From Pseudomonas entomophila L48 (lineage in GTDB: Bacteria; Pseudomonadota; Gammaproteobacteria; Pseudomonadales; Pseudomonadaceae), in contig NC_008027.1 of NCBI RefSeq assembly GCF_000026105.1, positions 1,050,501-1,114,500 on the forward strand: a stretch of DNA of 64,000 bases, read 5' to 3'. Position numbers and translations under genes: made by a program. Numbering within the stretch: the stretch's first letter is position 1; each line of letters starts with the position of its first letter. The notes under the pieces were generated by a model. That model worked only from the letters and a program-made list of their open reading frames with translations. It searched no databases and was not told the origin of the DNA. Shown piece by piece: positions 38,737-48,600 of this stretch.

Positions 38737-39704
38737 GTCAGGAGACCCCATTGATGAAACAGCACGTGCGCGAGCAGGCGGCCGAATGGTTCGCCCGGCT
38801 TCAGGACGCGCCGCGCGACGGCGAGTTGCAGGCTGGTTTTGGCCAGTGGCTGGCACAGCATCCGCAGCACGGCGAGGAGTACGAGCGGTTGGCGCAACTG
38901 TGGTGCGCCGCCGACTTCATCCCACGCCAGCGCCTCGAGGCACTTTGCGAGCCCGAGCCTGTACATCAATTGCCGCGCCGTCGCCTGCTGCGCCAGGCAT
39001 TGGCCGCCAGCGTGGCGGTCGTGGCCCTCGGTCTGGGCTGGGTGGGTTGGCAGTACCAGCAACTGAACCATCAGGACACCCTGCAAACCGCCTTGGGCGA
39101 GCGCCGCCAGGTCGAGCTGCCCGACGGTTCGCGGCTGGAGCTCAACAGCGCTACCCGGTTACAGGTCGACTTTTCTCCCGGGCGCCGTCACGTGCGGTTA
39201 AGCCAGGGTGAGGCGATGTTCATCGTCGCCCATGACAGCGATCGGCCATTCGTGGTGAGCACCGCCCAGGGGAATGTGACCGTGACGGGCACGCGTTTCG
39301 ATGTGCGTCAGGACCGCGACAGCACGCGTGTCGCGGTCGAGCAGGGTTCGGTGCGGGTCCAGGGAGCGGGGGATTCGCTGGCGCTGCTGGGGGCCGGCCA
39401 GGGTTCGCGCATCGATCCGCACGGCCAGGTCGCCGCGCCCTACGCCATCGATGCCAGTGCCCTGACGGCCTGGCGCCAGGGCAAGCTGGTGTTCGACAAC
39501 GCACCACTGAGCGAAGTGGTCGCCGAAGTCTCGCGTTATCGCGCCCAGCCCTTGCGTGTCGCGCCAGGCAAAGTGGCGAACCTGCGCCTGTCCAGCACCT
39601 TCAGCAGCGACGACCCCGATGCGCTGCTGCGCGCCTTGCCGAACATCCTGCCGGTGGCGATCAAGCAGCACGCGGATGGCTCCAGCGAAATTATTTCGAA
39701 ATAG
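38733..39704 (+). CDS. fecR: FecR-type transmembrane sigma-factor regulator
   Basis: 323 residues overlapping the sigma gene (ATGA). N-terminal cytoplasmic DUF4880 part (EQAAEWFARLQDAP, FGQWLAQHPQHGEEYERL), one membrane helix near 89-106 (ALAASVAVVALGLGWVGW), and a periplasmic FecR domain (ERRQVELPDGSRLELNSATR, VTGTRFDVRQ) with the C-terminal STN-like fold. It relays the receptor signal to FecI. Confidence 0.92.
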   Translation: MSQETPLMKQHVREQAAEWFARLQDAPRDGELQAGFGQWLAQHPQHGEEYERLAQLWCAADFIPRQRLEALCEPEPVHQLPRRRLLRQALAASVAVVALGLGWVGWQYQQLNHQDTLQTALGERRQVELPDGSRLELNSATRLQVDFSPGRRHVRLSQGEAMFIVAHDSDRPFVVSTAQGNVTVTGTRFDVRQDRDSTRVAVEQGSVRVQGAGDSLALLGAGQGSRIDPHGQVAAPYAIDASALTAWRQGKLVFDNAPLSEVVAEVSRYRAQPLRVAPGKVANLRLSSTFSSDDPDALLRALPNILPVAIKQHADGSSEIISK

Positions 39705-39812
39705 ATTCAGGTTTTTTTCTACTCGTTCGTCTTCCCCGCCAGCTGCAACTGCCAAGCATTTCCATTTGCATGCGGTTGGCGTTTATCCCGACTCTCAGGA
39801 CCCCTCGAAGAC

Positions 39813-42230
39813 GTGAACAACAATAAGCCCCTTCTCCAGCTTCGCCGTCTGGCACTGGCCCTGGCGGTCAGTGCCGCCGCTGGCAACAGCTATGCCGACA
39901 CTATCCAGATCCAGGCGCAGCCGCTGGCTACCGCCCTGAAACAATTGGGTCAGCAGACCAGCCTGCAACTGTTCTTCAGCCCCGAACTGGTGGCCGGCAA
40001 GCAGGCCCCGGCCGTGTCGGGCAACCTGGCGCCGGAGCAGGCGCTGGAGCAGCTGTTGCAGGGCAGTGGGCTGACCTACGAGCAGTCCGCCGACACCGTG
40101 GTGGTCAAGCCGGCCCAGGCGGCTGGGACCCTCACCACCGGCAGCCTCGAGCTGGCGCCCACCGACGTCAAGGTGGTCGGCGACTGGCTGGGCGACGCCC
40201 AGCAGAGCGTGGTGCAGAACCACCCAGGCGCGCGTACCGTGGTACGCCGCGAGGCCATGGTAGAGAAGGGCACGATGAACGTGCGTGACGCCTTGCGCGG
40301 CATCCCCGGCGTGCAGGTGCAGGACTCCAACGGCACCGGTGGCAGCGACCTGTCGCTCAACGTCGGTGTGCGTGGCCTGACCTCGCGCCTGTCGCCGCGC
40401 TCTACCGTGCTGATCGATGGCATCCCGGCGGCCTTCGCTCCTTACGGCCAGCCGCAGTTGTCGATGGCGCCGATCTCCTCGGGCAACCTCGACAGCATCG
40501 ATGTGGTGCGCGGCGCTGGCTCCGTGCGCTACGGCCCGCAGAATGTCGGTGGGGTGATCAACTTCGTGACCCGGGCGATCCCCGAGAAAGCCTCGGCGGA
40601 ACTGTCCACCACCCTGGAAACCTCCCAACATGGTGGTTGGAAGCACACCGAGTCGGCATTTGCCGGTGGCACCGCCGACAACGGCATGGGCGTGGCCTTG
40701 CTGTACACCGGGGTGAATGGCAACGGCTACCGCGAAAGCAACAACGGCAACGACATCGATGACGTCATGCTCAAGACCCACTGGGCGCCCACCGACGTCG
40801 ACGAGTTCTGGCTCAACTTCCACTACTACGACGGCCGCGCCGACATGCCCGGTGGCCTGACCCAGGCACAGTACGACAGCAACCCGTACCAGTCGCTGCG
40901 TGATTACGACTACTTCTCCGGCCGACGCAAGGACATGTCGTTCAAATGGCAGCGCCAGCTCGACGACGCCACCCAGTTCGAAGTGCTGACCTACTACACC
41001 GACAGCTTCCGCGGCAGTGCCATCGCCGCGCGCGACATGAAGACCCTGTCGTCGTACCCGCGCAACTACCACACCTTCGCAATCGAGCCACGGGTGTCGC
41101 GGATCTTCTTCGCCGGCCCGACCACCCAGGAAGTCAGCGTTGGTTACCGCTACCTGAAGGAAGCGATGCGTGAGCAATCGACGCGCCTGGCGCTGATCGA
41201 CAACGTGCCGACTGTCACCCCGACCTCCGACGGCCATGTGTTCCAGGACCGCAGCGGCGGCACCGAGGCCAGTGCCTACTACATCGACGACAAGATCGAC
41301 ATCGGCAACTGGACCATCACCCCGGGCATCCGCTTCGAGCACATCAACACCGACTGGCGCGACCGCCCGGTACTGGACGCCAACAACCGGCCGGTGCCGG
41401 AGAAGAATCGCAGCATCACCAGCAACGAGCCGCTGCCGGCGCTGAGCGTGATGTACCACATCTCCGATGCCTGGAAAGTGTTCGCCAACTACGAGACGTC
41501 GTTCGGCAGCCTGCAGTACTTCCAACTGGGCCAGGGCGGTACCGGCAACAACACGGCCAATGGCCTGGAGCCGGAGAAGGCCAAGACCTACGAAGTGGGC
41601 ACGCGCTATGACAACGGTGGTTTCGCTGGCGAGCTGACCGCGTTCTACATCGACTTCGACGACGAACTGCAGTACATCAGCAACGACATCGGCTGGACCA
41701 ACCTGGGGGCCACCAAGCACCAGGGGATCGAGGCCTCGGTACGCTATGACCTGGCGGAGCTCGACTCGCGTCTGGAAGGCTTGTCGGTCAATGGCGGCTA
41801 CACCTACACCCGCGCCACCTATGAAGGGGAGATTCCTGGATTCAAGGGCCGCGACCTGCCGTTCTACTCGCGCACGGTGGCCACCGCCGGCGTGCGATAC
41901 GAGGTCAACCGCTGGACCTGGAACCTGGATGCCTACGCCCAATCCAAGCAGCGCGCGCCGGGCACCGGGATGAATGCCGATGGCAGTTTCAACGGTAACT
42001 ACATCACCGAGCCGAGTGCCGATGGGCAGTATGGCGACATCCCAGGTTACGTGACCTGGCATGCACGCGGTGGCTATGCGTTCGGGCCGCAGCTGTCGAA
42101 CCTGAAGCTGGCGGCGGGGGTGAAGAACCTCTTCGACAAGCAGTACTTCACCCGCTCCAGCGACAACAATGCCGGGCTCTATGTGGGTGAGCCGCGGACG
42201 TTCTACGTGCAGGCCAGTGTAGGGTTCTGA
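39813..42230 (+). CDS. fecA: TonB-dependent ferric-citrate-type transducer receptor FecA
   Basis: 805 residues from GTG 39813. Signal peptide through about residue 28 (SAAAGNSYA). An N-terminal signalling (STN) domain at about 30-105 (IQAQPLATALKQLGQQTSLQ) is the mark of a transducer receptor. The plug carries VVGDWLGDAQ, MNVRDALRGIPGVQVQ, DGIPAAFAPYGQPQLSMAP and RYGPQNVGGVINFVTRAIP, closely resembling E. coli FecA. The barrel ends QASVGF. The likely ligand is ferric dicitrate, inferred from that similarity. It lies 108 bp after fecR; a FecI-dependent promoter would be expected in that gap. Confidence 0.92.
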   Translation: MNNNKPLLQLRRLALALAVSAAAGNSYADTIQIQAQPLATALKQLGQQTSLQLFFSPELVAGKQAPAVSGNLAPEQALEQLLQGSGLTYEQSADTVVVKPAQAAGTLTTGSLELAPTDVKVVGDWLGDAQQSVVQNHPGARTVVRREAMVEKGTMNVRDALRGIPGVQVQDSNGTGGSDLSLNVGVRGLTSRLSPRSTVLIDGIPAAFAPYGQPQLSMAPISSGNLDSIDVVRGAGSVRYGPQNVGGVINFVTRAIPEKASAELSTTLETSQHGGWKHTESAFAGGTADNGMGVALLYTGVNGNGYRESNNGNDIDDVMLKTHWAPTDVDEFWLNFHYYDGRADMPGGLTQAQYDSNPYQSLRDYDYFSGRRKDMSFKWQRQLDDATQFEVLTYYTDSFRGSAIAARDMKTLSSYPRNYHTFAIEPRVSRIFFAGPTTQEVSVGYRYLKEAMREQSTRLALIDNVPTVTPTSDGHVFQDRSGGTEASAYYIDDKIDIGNWTITPGIRFEHINTDWRDRPVLDANNRPVPEKNRSITSNEPLPALSVMYHISDAWKVFANYETSFGSLQYFQLGQGGTGNNTANGLEPEKAKTYEVGTRYDNGGFAGELTAFYIDFDDELQYISNDIGWTNLGATKHQGIEASVRYDLAELDSRLEGLSVNGGYTYTRATYEGEIPGFKGRDLPFYSRTVATAGVRYEVNRWTWNLDAYAQSKQRAPGTGMNADGSFNGNYITEPSADGQYGDIPGYVTWHARGGYAFGPQLSNLKLAAGVKNLFDKQYFTRSSDNNAGLYVGEPRTFYVQASVGF

Positions 42231-42245
42231 TAGCGCGTCGCCTTT

Positions 42246-42315
42246 ATCGCGGATGAATCCGCTCCTACAGAGGATGCGCTAACCCTGTAGGAGCGGATTT
42301 ATCCGCGATGAGGCC
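42246..42315. repeat. REP-type palindrome pair between convergent genes
   Basis: ATCGCGGATGAATCCGCTCC and the inverted TGTAGGAGCGGATTTATCCG face each other. It fills the gap between the ends of fecA and the osmoprotectant transporter. Confidence 0.9.
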
Positions 42316-42318
42316 GGC

Positions 42319-43476
42319 TCAGGAAACCACTGCCTCGGCCGGCGACACGATCGAGGTCTTCGCCCCCCGCGAGCGCCCTGAACTCAAGTACGCCGCAATC
42401 GACTCCTGTGTCACCTCCCCCAGAAACACGCCTTCGCTATCGAGCACCGGCAACCACGCCCGGTTGAACTCGTACATCCGCGACAGCAGGATGCGCAGGT
42501 GCTCGTCATGGGCCGCCGTGGCGTTGAACGCCCTCAGGAAATCTGCGCAGCTCCCCTGCTGGCGATGCATGTCGCGCCTGCGCACATACCCCAGGGCCTT
42601 GTTCTGCCCGTCGGTGACCACCACATAACGCCGGTCATGTTCATCCAGCAGCTCCAGCGCATCGCTCACCGATGTTTCCGGGCTCACCGATGGCGCGTTG
42701 TCCGCGGCATCTTCCGCTCGCACCAGCAACAGACGTTTCAACGTGCTGTCCTGGCCGACGAAGTTGCTGACGAAATCATCCACCGGGTGGGCCAGCAGCG
42801 TGTCCGGATGGTCCAGCTGCAACAGCTTGCCGGCTCGGAAGATGGCGATCTTGTCGCCCAGCTTGATGGCTTCGTCGATGTCATGGCTGACCATGATCAC
42901 GGTCTTGTTCAGCGCCCGCTGCATCTCGAAGAACTCGTGCTGGATCAGCTCGCGGTTGATCGGGTCGACCGCACCGAACGGCTCGTCCATCAGCAACACC
43001 GGCGCTTCGGCGGCGAGGGCGCGGATCACGCCGATGCGTTGCTGCTGACCACCGGACAGCTCACGCGGATAGCGCTGCAGGTATTGCTTGGGCTCGAGCT
43101 TGATCATGTGCATCAGCTCGCGGGCGCGGTCGTGGCACTTCTGCTTGTCCCAGCCGAGCAGGCGTGGGACCACGGTGATGTTTTCCTCGATGGTCATGTT
43201 GGGGAACAGGCCGATCTGCTGGATCACGTAGCCGATACGGCGGCGCAACGTGACTTCGTCCAGTGCACTGGTGTCCTCGCCATTGATCAGCACTTGGCCG
43301 GAGGTCGGGGTGATCAGGCGGTTGATCATCTTCAACGTGGTGCTCTTGCCGCAGCCCGACGGGCCGAGGAATACGCAGATCTCACCTTCGTTGACGGTGA
43401 GGCTTACCGCGTCGACGGCTTTGACATCCTTGCCGTTGGCGTTGAAGGTCTTGCTGAGGTTCTTCAGTTCGATCAT
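42319..43476 (-). CDS. Osmoprotectant ABC transporter ATP-binding protein with CBS domains
   Basis: 385 residues. Walker A GPSGCGKST near residue 35, signature LSGGQQQRIGV near 140 and Walker B VLLMDEPFGAVDP near 160. After the ATPase core, a pair of CBS domains fills residues about 255-375 (VSDALELLDEHDRRYVVVTD, WLPVLDSEGVFLGEVTQES), as in OpuCA/OpuAA-type importers, where they sense ionic strength. Substrate is likely glycine betaine, choline or carnitine. The start overlaps the stop of the upstream permease gene by four bases. Confidence 0.92.
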   Translation of the reverse strand: MIELKNLSKTFNANGKDVKAVDAVSLTVNEGEICVFLGPSGCGKSTTLKMINRLITPTSGQVLINGEDTSALDEVTLRRRIGYVIQQIGLFPNMTIEENITVVPRLLGWDKQKCHDRARELMHMIKLEPKQYLQRYPRELSGGQQQRIGVIRALAAEAPVLLMDEPFGAVDPINRELIQHEFFEMQRALNKTVIMVSHDIDEAIKLGDKIAIFRAGKLLQLDHPDTLLAHPVDDFVSNFVGQDSTLKRLLLVRAEDAADNAPSVSPETSVSDALELLDEHDRRYVVVTDGQNKALGYVRRRDMHRQQGSCADFLRAFNATAAHDEHLRILLSRMYEFNRAWLPVLDSEGVFLGEVTQESIAAYLSSGRSRGAKTSIVSPAEAVVS

Positions 43477-44126
43477 GGGCGCAGTCCTTCCGGAGTCAGG
43501 GCACGTTGCAGGGTTTGCAGGAGCAGGTCGGCGATGATCGCCAGCAGGCTGACGAGCACGGCACCGACCAGCAGCATCGACATGTCGCTGCGGCTGATGG
43601 CGGTGAGGATGAGCACCCCCAAACCACCGGCGCCGATGGTGGCGGCGATGGTCATCACGCCGATGTTCATCACCACGGCGGTGCGCACGCCAGCGAGGAT
43701 CACCGGTACGGCGATGGGCAGCTCGACCATGCGCAAGCGCTGGCCGAAGGTCATGCCGATACCGCGGGCGGCTTCACGGATGCCGGGTTCGACGTTGGTC
43801 AGGGCCAGGTAGGTGTTGCGCAGTATCGGCAGCAGTGAATAGAGGAACACCGCAGTGATCGCCGGCAGCGGGCCGAGGCCCTGGCCGAACTTCGAGTAGA
43901 ACGGCAGCAGCAGGCCGAACAGCGCGATCGAGGGGATGGTCAGCAGCACCGTGGCGCTGGCTTGCAGGGGGCCGGCGAACACCGGGAAGCGGGTCATCAG
44001 GATGCCCAGCGGCACGCCGACGACGATGGCCAGCCCCACGGCGATGCCGACCAGGGTGATGTGCTGCCCGGTCAGTTGCAGGACCTGGGCCCAGTCGAGG
44101 TGGGCAAAGGTATCGAGCAGGTTCAT
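43473..44126 (-). CDS. Osmoprotectant ABC transporter permease (first)
   Basis: 217 residues with about five membrane helices and the permease EAA loop visible as GIREAARGIGMTFGQRLRM near residue 120. Starts MNLLDTFAHLDWAQVLQLTG. It overlaps both neighbours by four bases (ATGA), showing tight coupling. The PAO1 equivalent (PA3890 as I recall) has the same place. Confidence 0.9.
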   Translation of the reverse strand: MNLLDTFAHLDWAQVLQLTGQHITLVGIAVGLAIVVGVPLGILMTRFPVFAGPLQASATVLLTIPSIALFGLLLPFYSKFGQGLGPLPAITAVFLYSLLPILRNTYLALTNVEPGIREAARGIGMTFGQRLRMVELPIAVPVILAGVRTAVVMNIGVMTIAATIGAGGLGVLILTAISRSDMSMLLVGAVLVSLLAIIADLLLQTLQRALTPEGLRP

Positions 44127-45034
44127 GGTTGTACCTCGCCGAGTGAGTGCTCACGCAGGAATGCGGTGGCGACCACGGTCGGGCTCTGGTGCTCGACATC
44201 GACCTGGGCGTTGAGCTGGCGCATGGTCTCGTCGTCCAGCTGTTCGGCCAGCGGCTTGAGCAGGGCGGCCAGTTGCGGGTGGGCGTCCAGCACCGCTTTG
44301 CGCAACACCGGCGCCGCCGTGTAGTCGGGGAAGTAGTGCTTGTCGTCTGCCAGCAGCTTGAGGGCGAAGGCGTTCAGGCGCCCGTCGGTGGTGTACACCA
44401 GCCCGGCGAACACCTGGTTGTTGCGCATCGCGGTGTACACCAGGCCGCCATCCATCTGGCGGATGTTGCGGCGGTCCAGGGGCAGGTCGTACACCTCGCG
44501 CAGGCCGACCAGGCCATCGGGACGGTTGGCGAACTCGGTGTCCAGGGCTACCAGGTGGTGGCGGGTGCGTTCAGCGTGCAGCACCTGTTTGAGATCACTG
44601 ATGGTGTTGACCTGTGGATAGGCTTCGGCCACCTGCCTGGGCAGGCCCAGGGCATAGGTGTTGCTGAACTTCGACGGGCTCAGCCAGACCAGGCCTTTCT
44701 TCGCATCGAGTGCCTTCACGCGGGCGTAGGTGGCTTCGGCGTTGGGCATGCGTTCGTCGATATGGTTGTAGGACACCAGTGAGACCCCGGTGTATTCCCA
44801 CATCAGGTCGAGCTGCCCGGTCTCCTGGGCCTGGCGGGCGATATTGCTGCCAAGGCCCGAGGTCACCCGCACGTCGAAGCCGTTGGCGCGCAGGTACTGG
44901 GCGGTGATTTCGGCGAGCACGGTCTGTTCGGTGAACACCCGGGCGCCGATGCGGATCAGCGGTTTGTCCGCCGCCTGGGCAAAGCCTGCGCATAGCAGGG
45001 CCGCGCCCAGGAGCAAGGCGATTGTCTTCTTCAT
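44123..45034 (-). CDS. Osmoprotectant ABC transporter periplasmic binding protein
   Basis: 303 residues from ATG 45034 (MKKTIALLLGAALLCAGFAQA-ADK), with a clear signal peptide ending near residue 21 and no lipobox at the cleavage site. The OpuAC-like fold is indicated by IGARVFTEQTVLAEI, SGLGSNIARQAQETGQLDLM and WEYTGVSL. It captures quaternary-amine osmoprotectants for the flanking permeases. Lies between the two permease genes, 13 bp after the first transcribed one. Confidence 0.92.
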   Translation of the reverse strand: MKKTIALLLGAALLCAGFAQAADKPLIRIGARVFTEQTVLAEITAQYLRANGFDVRVTSGLGSNIARQAQETGQLDLMWEYTGVSLVSYNHIDERMPNAEATYARVKALDAKKGLVWLSPSKFSNTYALGLPRQVAEAYPQVNTISDLKQVLHAERTRHHLVALDTEFANRPDGLVGLREVYDLPLDRRNIRQMDGGLVYTAMRNNQVFAGLVYTTDGRLNAFALKLLADDKHYFPDYTAAPVLRKAVLDAHPQLAALLKPLAEQLDDETMRQLNAQVDVEHQSPTVVATAFLREHSLGEVQP

Positions 45035-45047
45035 GGTTTCCCTCTTG

Positions 45048-45761
45048 TTATCGGGCCAGGCCACGTTCCAGCCAGCGCTTGCTGGAGAAACTCACCAGCG
45101 CGTCGAGCGCCAGGGCCAGCAGCGCGGTGCACGCGGCACCCAGTAGCAGCTGCGGCTGGTTGTTCAGGGCAATGCCGGGGAAGATCAGGCTGCCCAGGCT
45201 GTTGGCGCCGATCAGAAACGCCAGCGGCGCGGTGCCCACGTTCAACGCCAGGGCCACGCGCACCCCGCCGACGATGATCGGCACGGCGTTGGGCAGTTCC
45301 ACCTGCCACAGCTGCTGGCGCGGGGTCATGCCGATGCCGGTGGCGGCTTCCTTGAGCGAGGCGGGGACATTTTTCAGGCCCTCGTAGGTGTTGCGCACGA
45401 TGGGCAGCAGGGAGGCGAGGAACAGCGCGAAGATCGCGGGACCGGCGCCGATGCCCAGGACACTCAGGGCAATGGCCAGGACGGCCAGGGGAGGGATGGT
45501 GTTGCCAACATTGAAAAACTGCATGAAGCGTTCGGCCTTGTCGACCCGGTGCGGTCGACTCAAGGCAATGCCGGCGGGGATGCCCACGGCCAGCGCCGCC
45601 GCCATCGAAGCCAGCACCAGGACCAGGTGCGCTTGCAGGTAGAACCCAAGATCGTCGCGGTAGCGGGCGATCGTGTCGATGCCGATCCAGTGGACCAGCA
45701 GGGCCAGGATGACGAGCACGGCGGCCCATCCCAACAGCCCTTTTCCGTAGCGTGCAGCCAC
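45048..45761 (-). CDS. Osmoprotectant ABC transporter permease (second)
   Basis: 237 residues with five or six helices and the EAA loop SLKEAATGIGMTPRQQLWQV near residue 145. It is first in the transcribed order (permease, binding protein, permease, ATPase), all on the minus strand. N-terminus MAARYGKGLLGWAAVLVILA. The two permeases are paralogous and are expected to pair as a heterodimer. Confidence 0.9.
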   Translation of the reverse strand: MAARYGKGLLGWAAVLVILALLVHWIGIDTIARYRDDLGFYLQAHLVLVLASMAAALAVGIPAGIALSRPHRVDKAERFMQFFNVGNTIPPLAVLAIALSVLGIGAGPAIFALFLASLLPIVRNTYEGLKNVPASLKEAATGIGMTPRQQLWQVELPNAVPIIVGGVRVALALNVGTAPLAFLIGANSLGSLIFPGIALNNQPQLLLGAACTALLALALDALVSFSSKRWLERGLAR

Positions 45762-46154
45762 AGGCGGACTCCTTTTTTGTAGTCGGCGATCACACCCCCG
45801 TGCGGCCGGCCATTCCTGGCGGCGGGCAGCGTGGTCGCGAGTAGCAGCCCGATGCGTGGCATCAGGCCATGAGCCGAACCCCGTCGGGCTCGTGAAGCGG
45901 GTGAAACCAGCCCTGAACCGAGGCGGGTTGCAGGGGAGTGGACGTCTCCGTGGAGGGAAAGGTTCCCATCTGAGGCGGCATTTGGCCAGTGTTAATCACT
46001 GGGAGTAGTGATTTTTCGCACTAGAAAACAACGTGATTCCTACCTAGCGGCGTTGCTTTACCTGCTATCGATCCTCTTGTGCCGATGGACAAAATTCCTT
46101 TCTCGATTTTCACAGTATTTTCTTGAGGGAATATTCCTTTGGAGGTATTTTCTG
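45762..46154. other. Intergenic region between the osmoprotectant operon and the toxin-antitoxin locus
   Basis: 393 bases with no credible gene. GC drops sharply from about 45990 (AT-rich tracts such as TTAATCACT and ATTTTTCGC), marking entry to the toxin-antitoxin segment. A perfect palindrome GGAATATTCC at 46128-46137, 17 bp upstream of the toxin start, may be the antitoxin operator. I see no riboswitch-like structure. Confidence 0.55.
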
Positions 46155-46520
46155 GTGTGGACGATCAGATTCTGTGAGGAGTTCATGAGCGACTTCGATG
46201 CGTTGGATGACGCTGTGCAAGAACGAATGCTTGGTCACCTGCGGTTGTTGTAATCCTCGGGTCCTGCGCTTGGGCGTCCTCATGTAGATACGTTGAATGG
46301 ATCCCGGTATTCGAACATGAAGGAGTTGAGATTTACCGAGCGTAATGCGGTCTGGCGCGTTGCATTTGCATTTGACCCTGACCGCCAGGCAGTGATCTTG
46401 GTAGCAGCTGACAAGGCCGGGGTGAGGGAAAACAGGTTCTATCAGAGGTTGATCAAGCAGGCAGACGCTCGCTTTGAAAACCACCTGTCGAGAGGAGAGA
46501 ACGATGTCCAAGACACTTGA
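46155..46520 (+). pseudogene. RelE/HigB-type toxin gene interrupted by an in-frame TAA
   Basis: From GTG 46155 (MWTIRFCEEFMSDFDALDDA, with GGAGG nine bases upstream) the frame runs 32 codons to TAA at 46251-46253. It then continues in the same frame to TGA at 46518-46520. The continuation (SSGPALGRPHVDTLNGSRYS, NMKELRFTERNAVWRVAFAF, DPDRQAVILVAADKAG) is the family's core, and the break falls where relatives have RLLxExGP. The stop most simply comes from CAA to TAA, one C-to-T change. Full length would be 121 residues, normal for the family (Gp49-like mRNA interferases). Re-initiation at TTG 46293 or ATG 46317 might make a fragment. The antitoxin overlaps the 3' end. Confidence 0.85.
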
Positions 46521-46833
46521 TGAGGTCATCAACGGACTGTCCCCAGAGCGCAAAGAGCGAGTGGAGCAACTGGGGCGTCAATTGATTCGCGAAGAAATCA
46601 CCCTTCAGGGATTACGAAAGCAACTCGAATTCACTCAGGAAGGTTTGGCGGAGCGCCTGGAGATTCGTCAGGGCAACATTTCGAAGGTGGAAAAGCGCAG
46701 TGACATGTTGATTTCGACCCTGCGCAGCTACGTGGAAGCATTGGGCGGTACGCTGGAACTCGTTGTTCATATGCCTGGTCGTTCACCTATCACGCTTGAC
46801 GGCTTTTCTGAGGATCAGGCAAAGCGCGCCTGA
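46504..46833 (+). CDS. XRE-family antitoxin, intact partner of the broken toxin
   Basis: 109 residues from ATG 46504 (MSKTLDEVINGLSPERKERV) with AGAGGAGAG upstream; starts 17 bases inside the toxin gene. A helix-turn-helix lies at about 40-95 (LRKQLEFTQEGLAERLEIRQ, GNISKVEKRSDMLISTLRSY). Toxin-first order with an XRE antitoxin is typical of HigBA-type loci. With the toxin interrupted, this gene is either relic cargo, a repressor of its own promoter, or protection against related toxins. Confidence 0.88.
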   Translation: MSKTLDEVINGLSPERKERVEQLGRQLIREEITLQGLRKQLEFTQEGLAERLEIRQGNISKVEKRSDMLISTLRSYVEALGGTLELVVHMPGRSPITLDGFSEDQAKRA

Positions 46834-46932
46834 TAGACCATCATTGACCAGTGGCCGGGATCAGACTTTGGTCCCCGCCTAAGTTCAGGTATCATATCGC
46901 CCCTTTTTGAATCCCCAGTCAGGCGATTTCCC

Positions 46933-48516
<1,584 letters not shown>

Positions 48517-48538
48517 CCGTACAGGTCTTCACCTGACC

Positions 48539-48580
48539 CTGTAGGAGCGGCCTTTCGCGGCTCAAGGCCGCTCCTACAGG
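48539..48580. repeat. REP-type palindrome pair
   Basis: TGTAGGAGCGGCCTTTCGCGG and the inverted GGCCGCTCCTACAGG form a short stem-loop 23 bases after prfC, between convergent genes. Confidence 0.88.
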
Positions 48581-48600
48581 GGTAAGCGTAGACCCCGCAG

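Noticed and set aside
39705..39812. FecI-dependent promoter before fecA
   Set aside because: A GAAAT sequence and CGT motifs exist but their spacing (about 21 bases) does not fit the usual iron-starvation sigma pattern, so I did not annotate it.
39795..42062. Open frame of about 755 codons on the minus strand opposite fecA
   Set aside because: Antisense shadow of a clear FecA gene.
45762..46007. Riboswitch or small RNA upstream of the osmoprotectant operon
   Set aside because: No recognisable conserved core or strong stem-loop arrangement could be found by eye.
46008..46154. N-terminal extension upstream of the toxin start
   Set aside because: The hydrophobic extension is coded by AT-rich upstream DNA; the GTG at 46155 gives the family-typical MWT start with a proper ribosome site.
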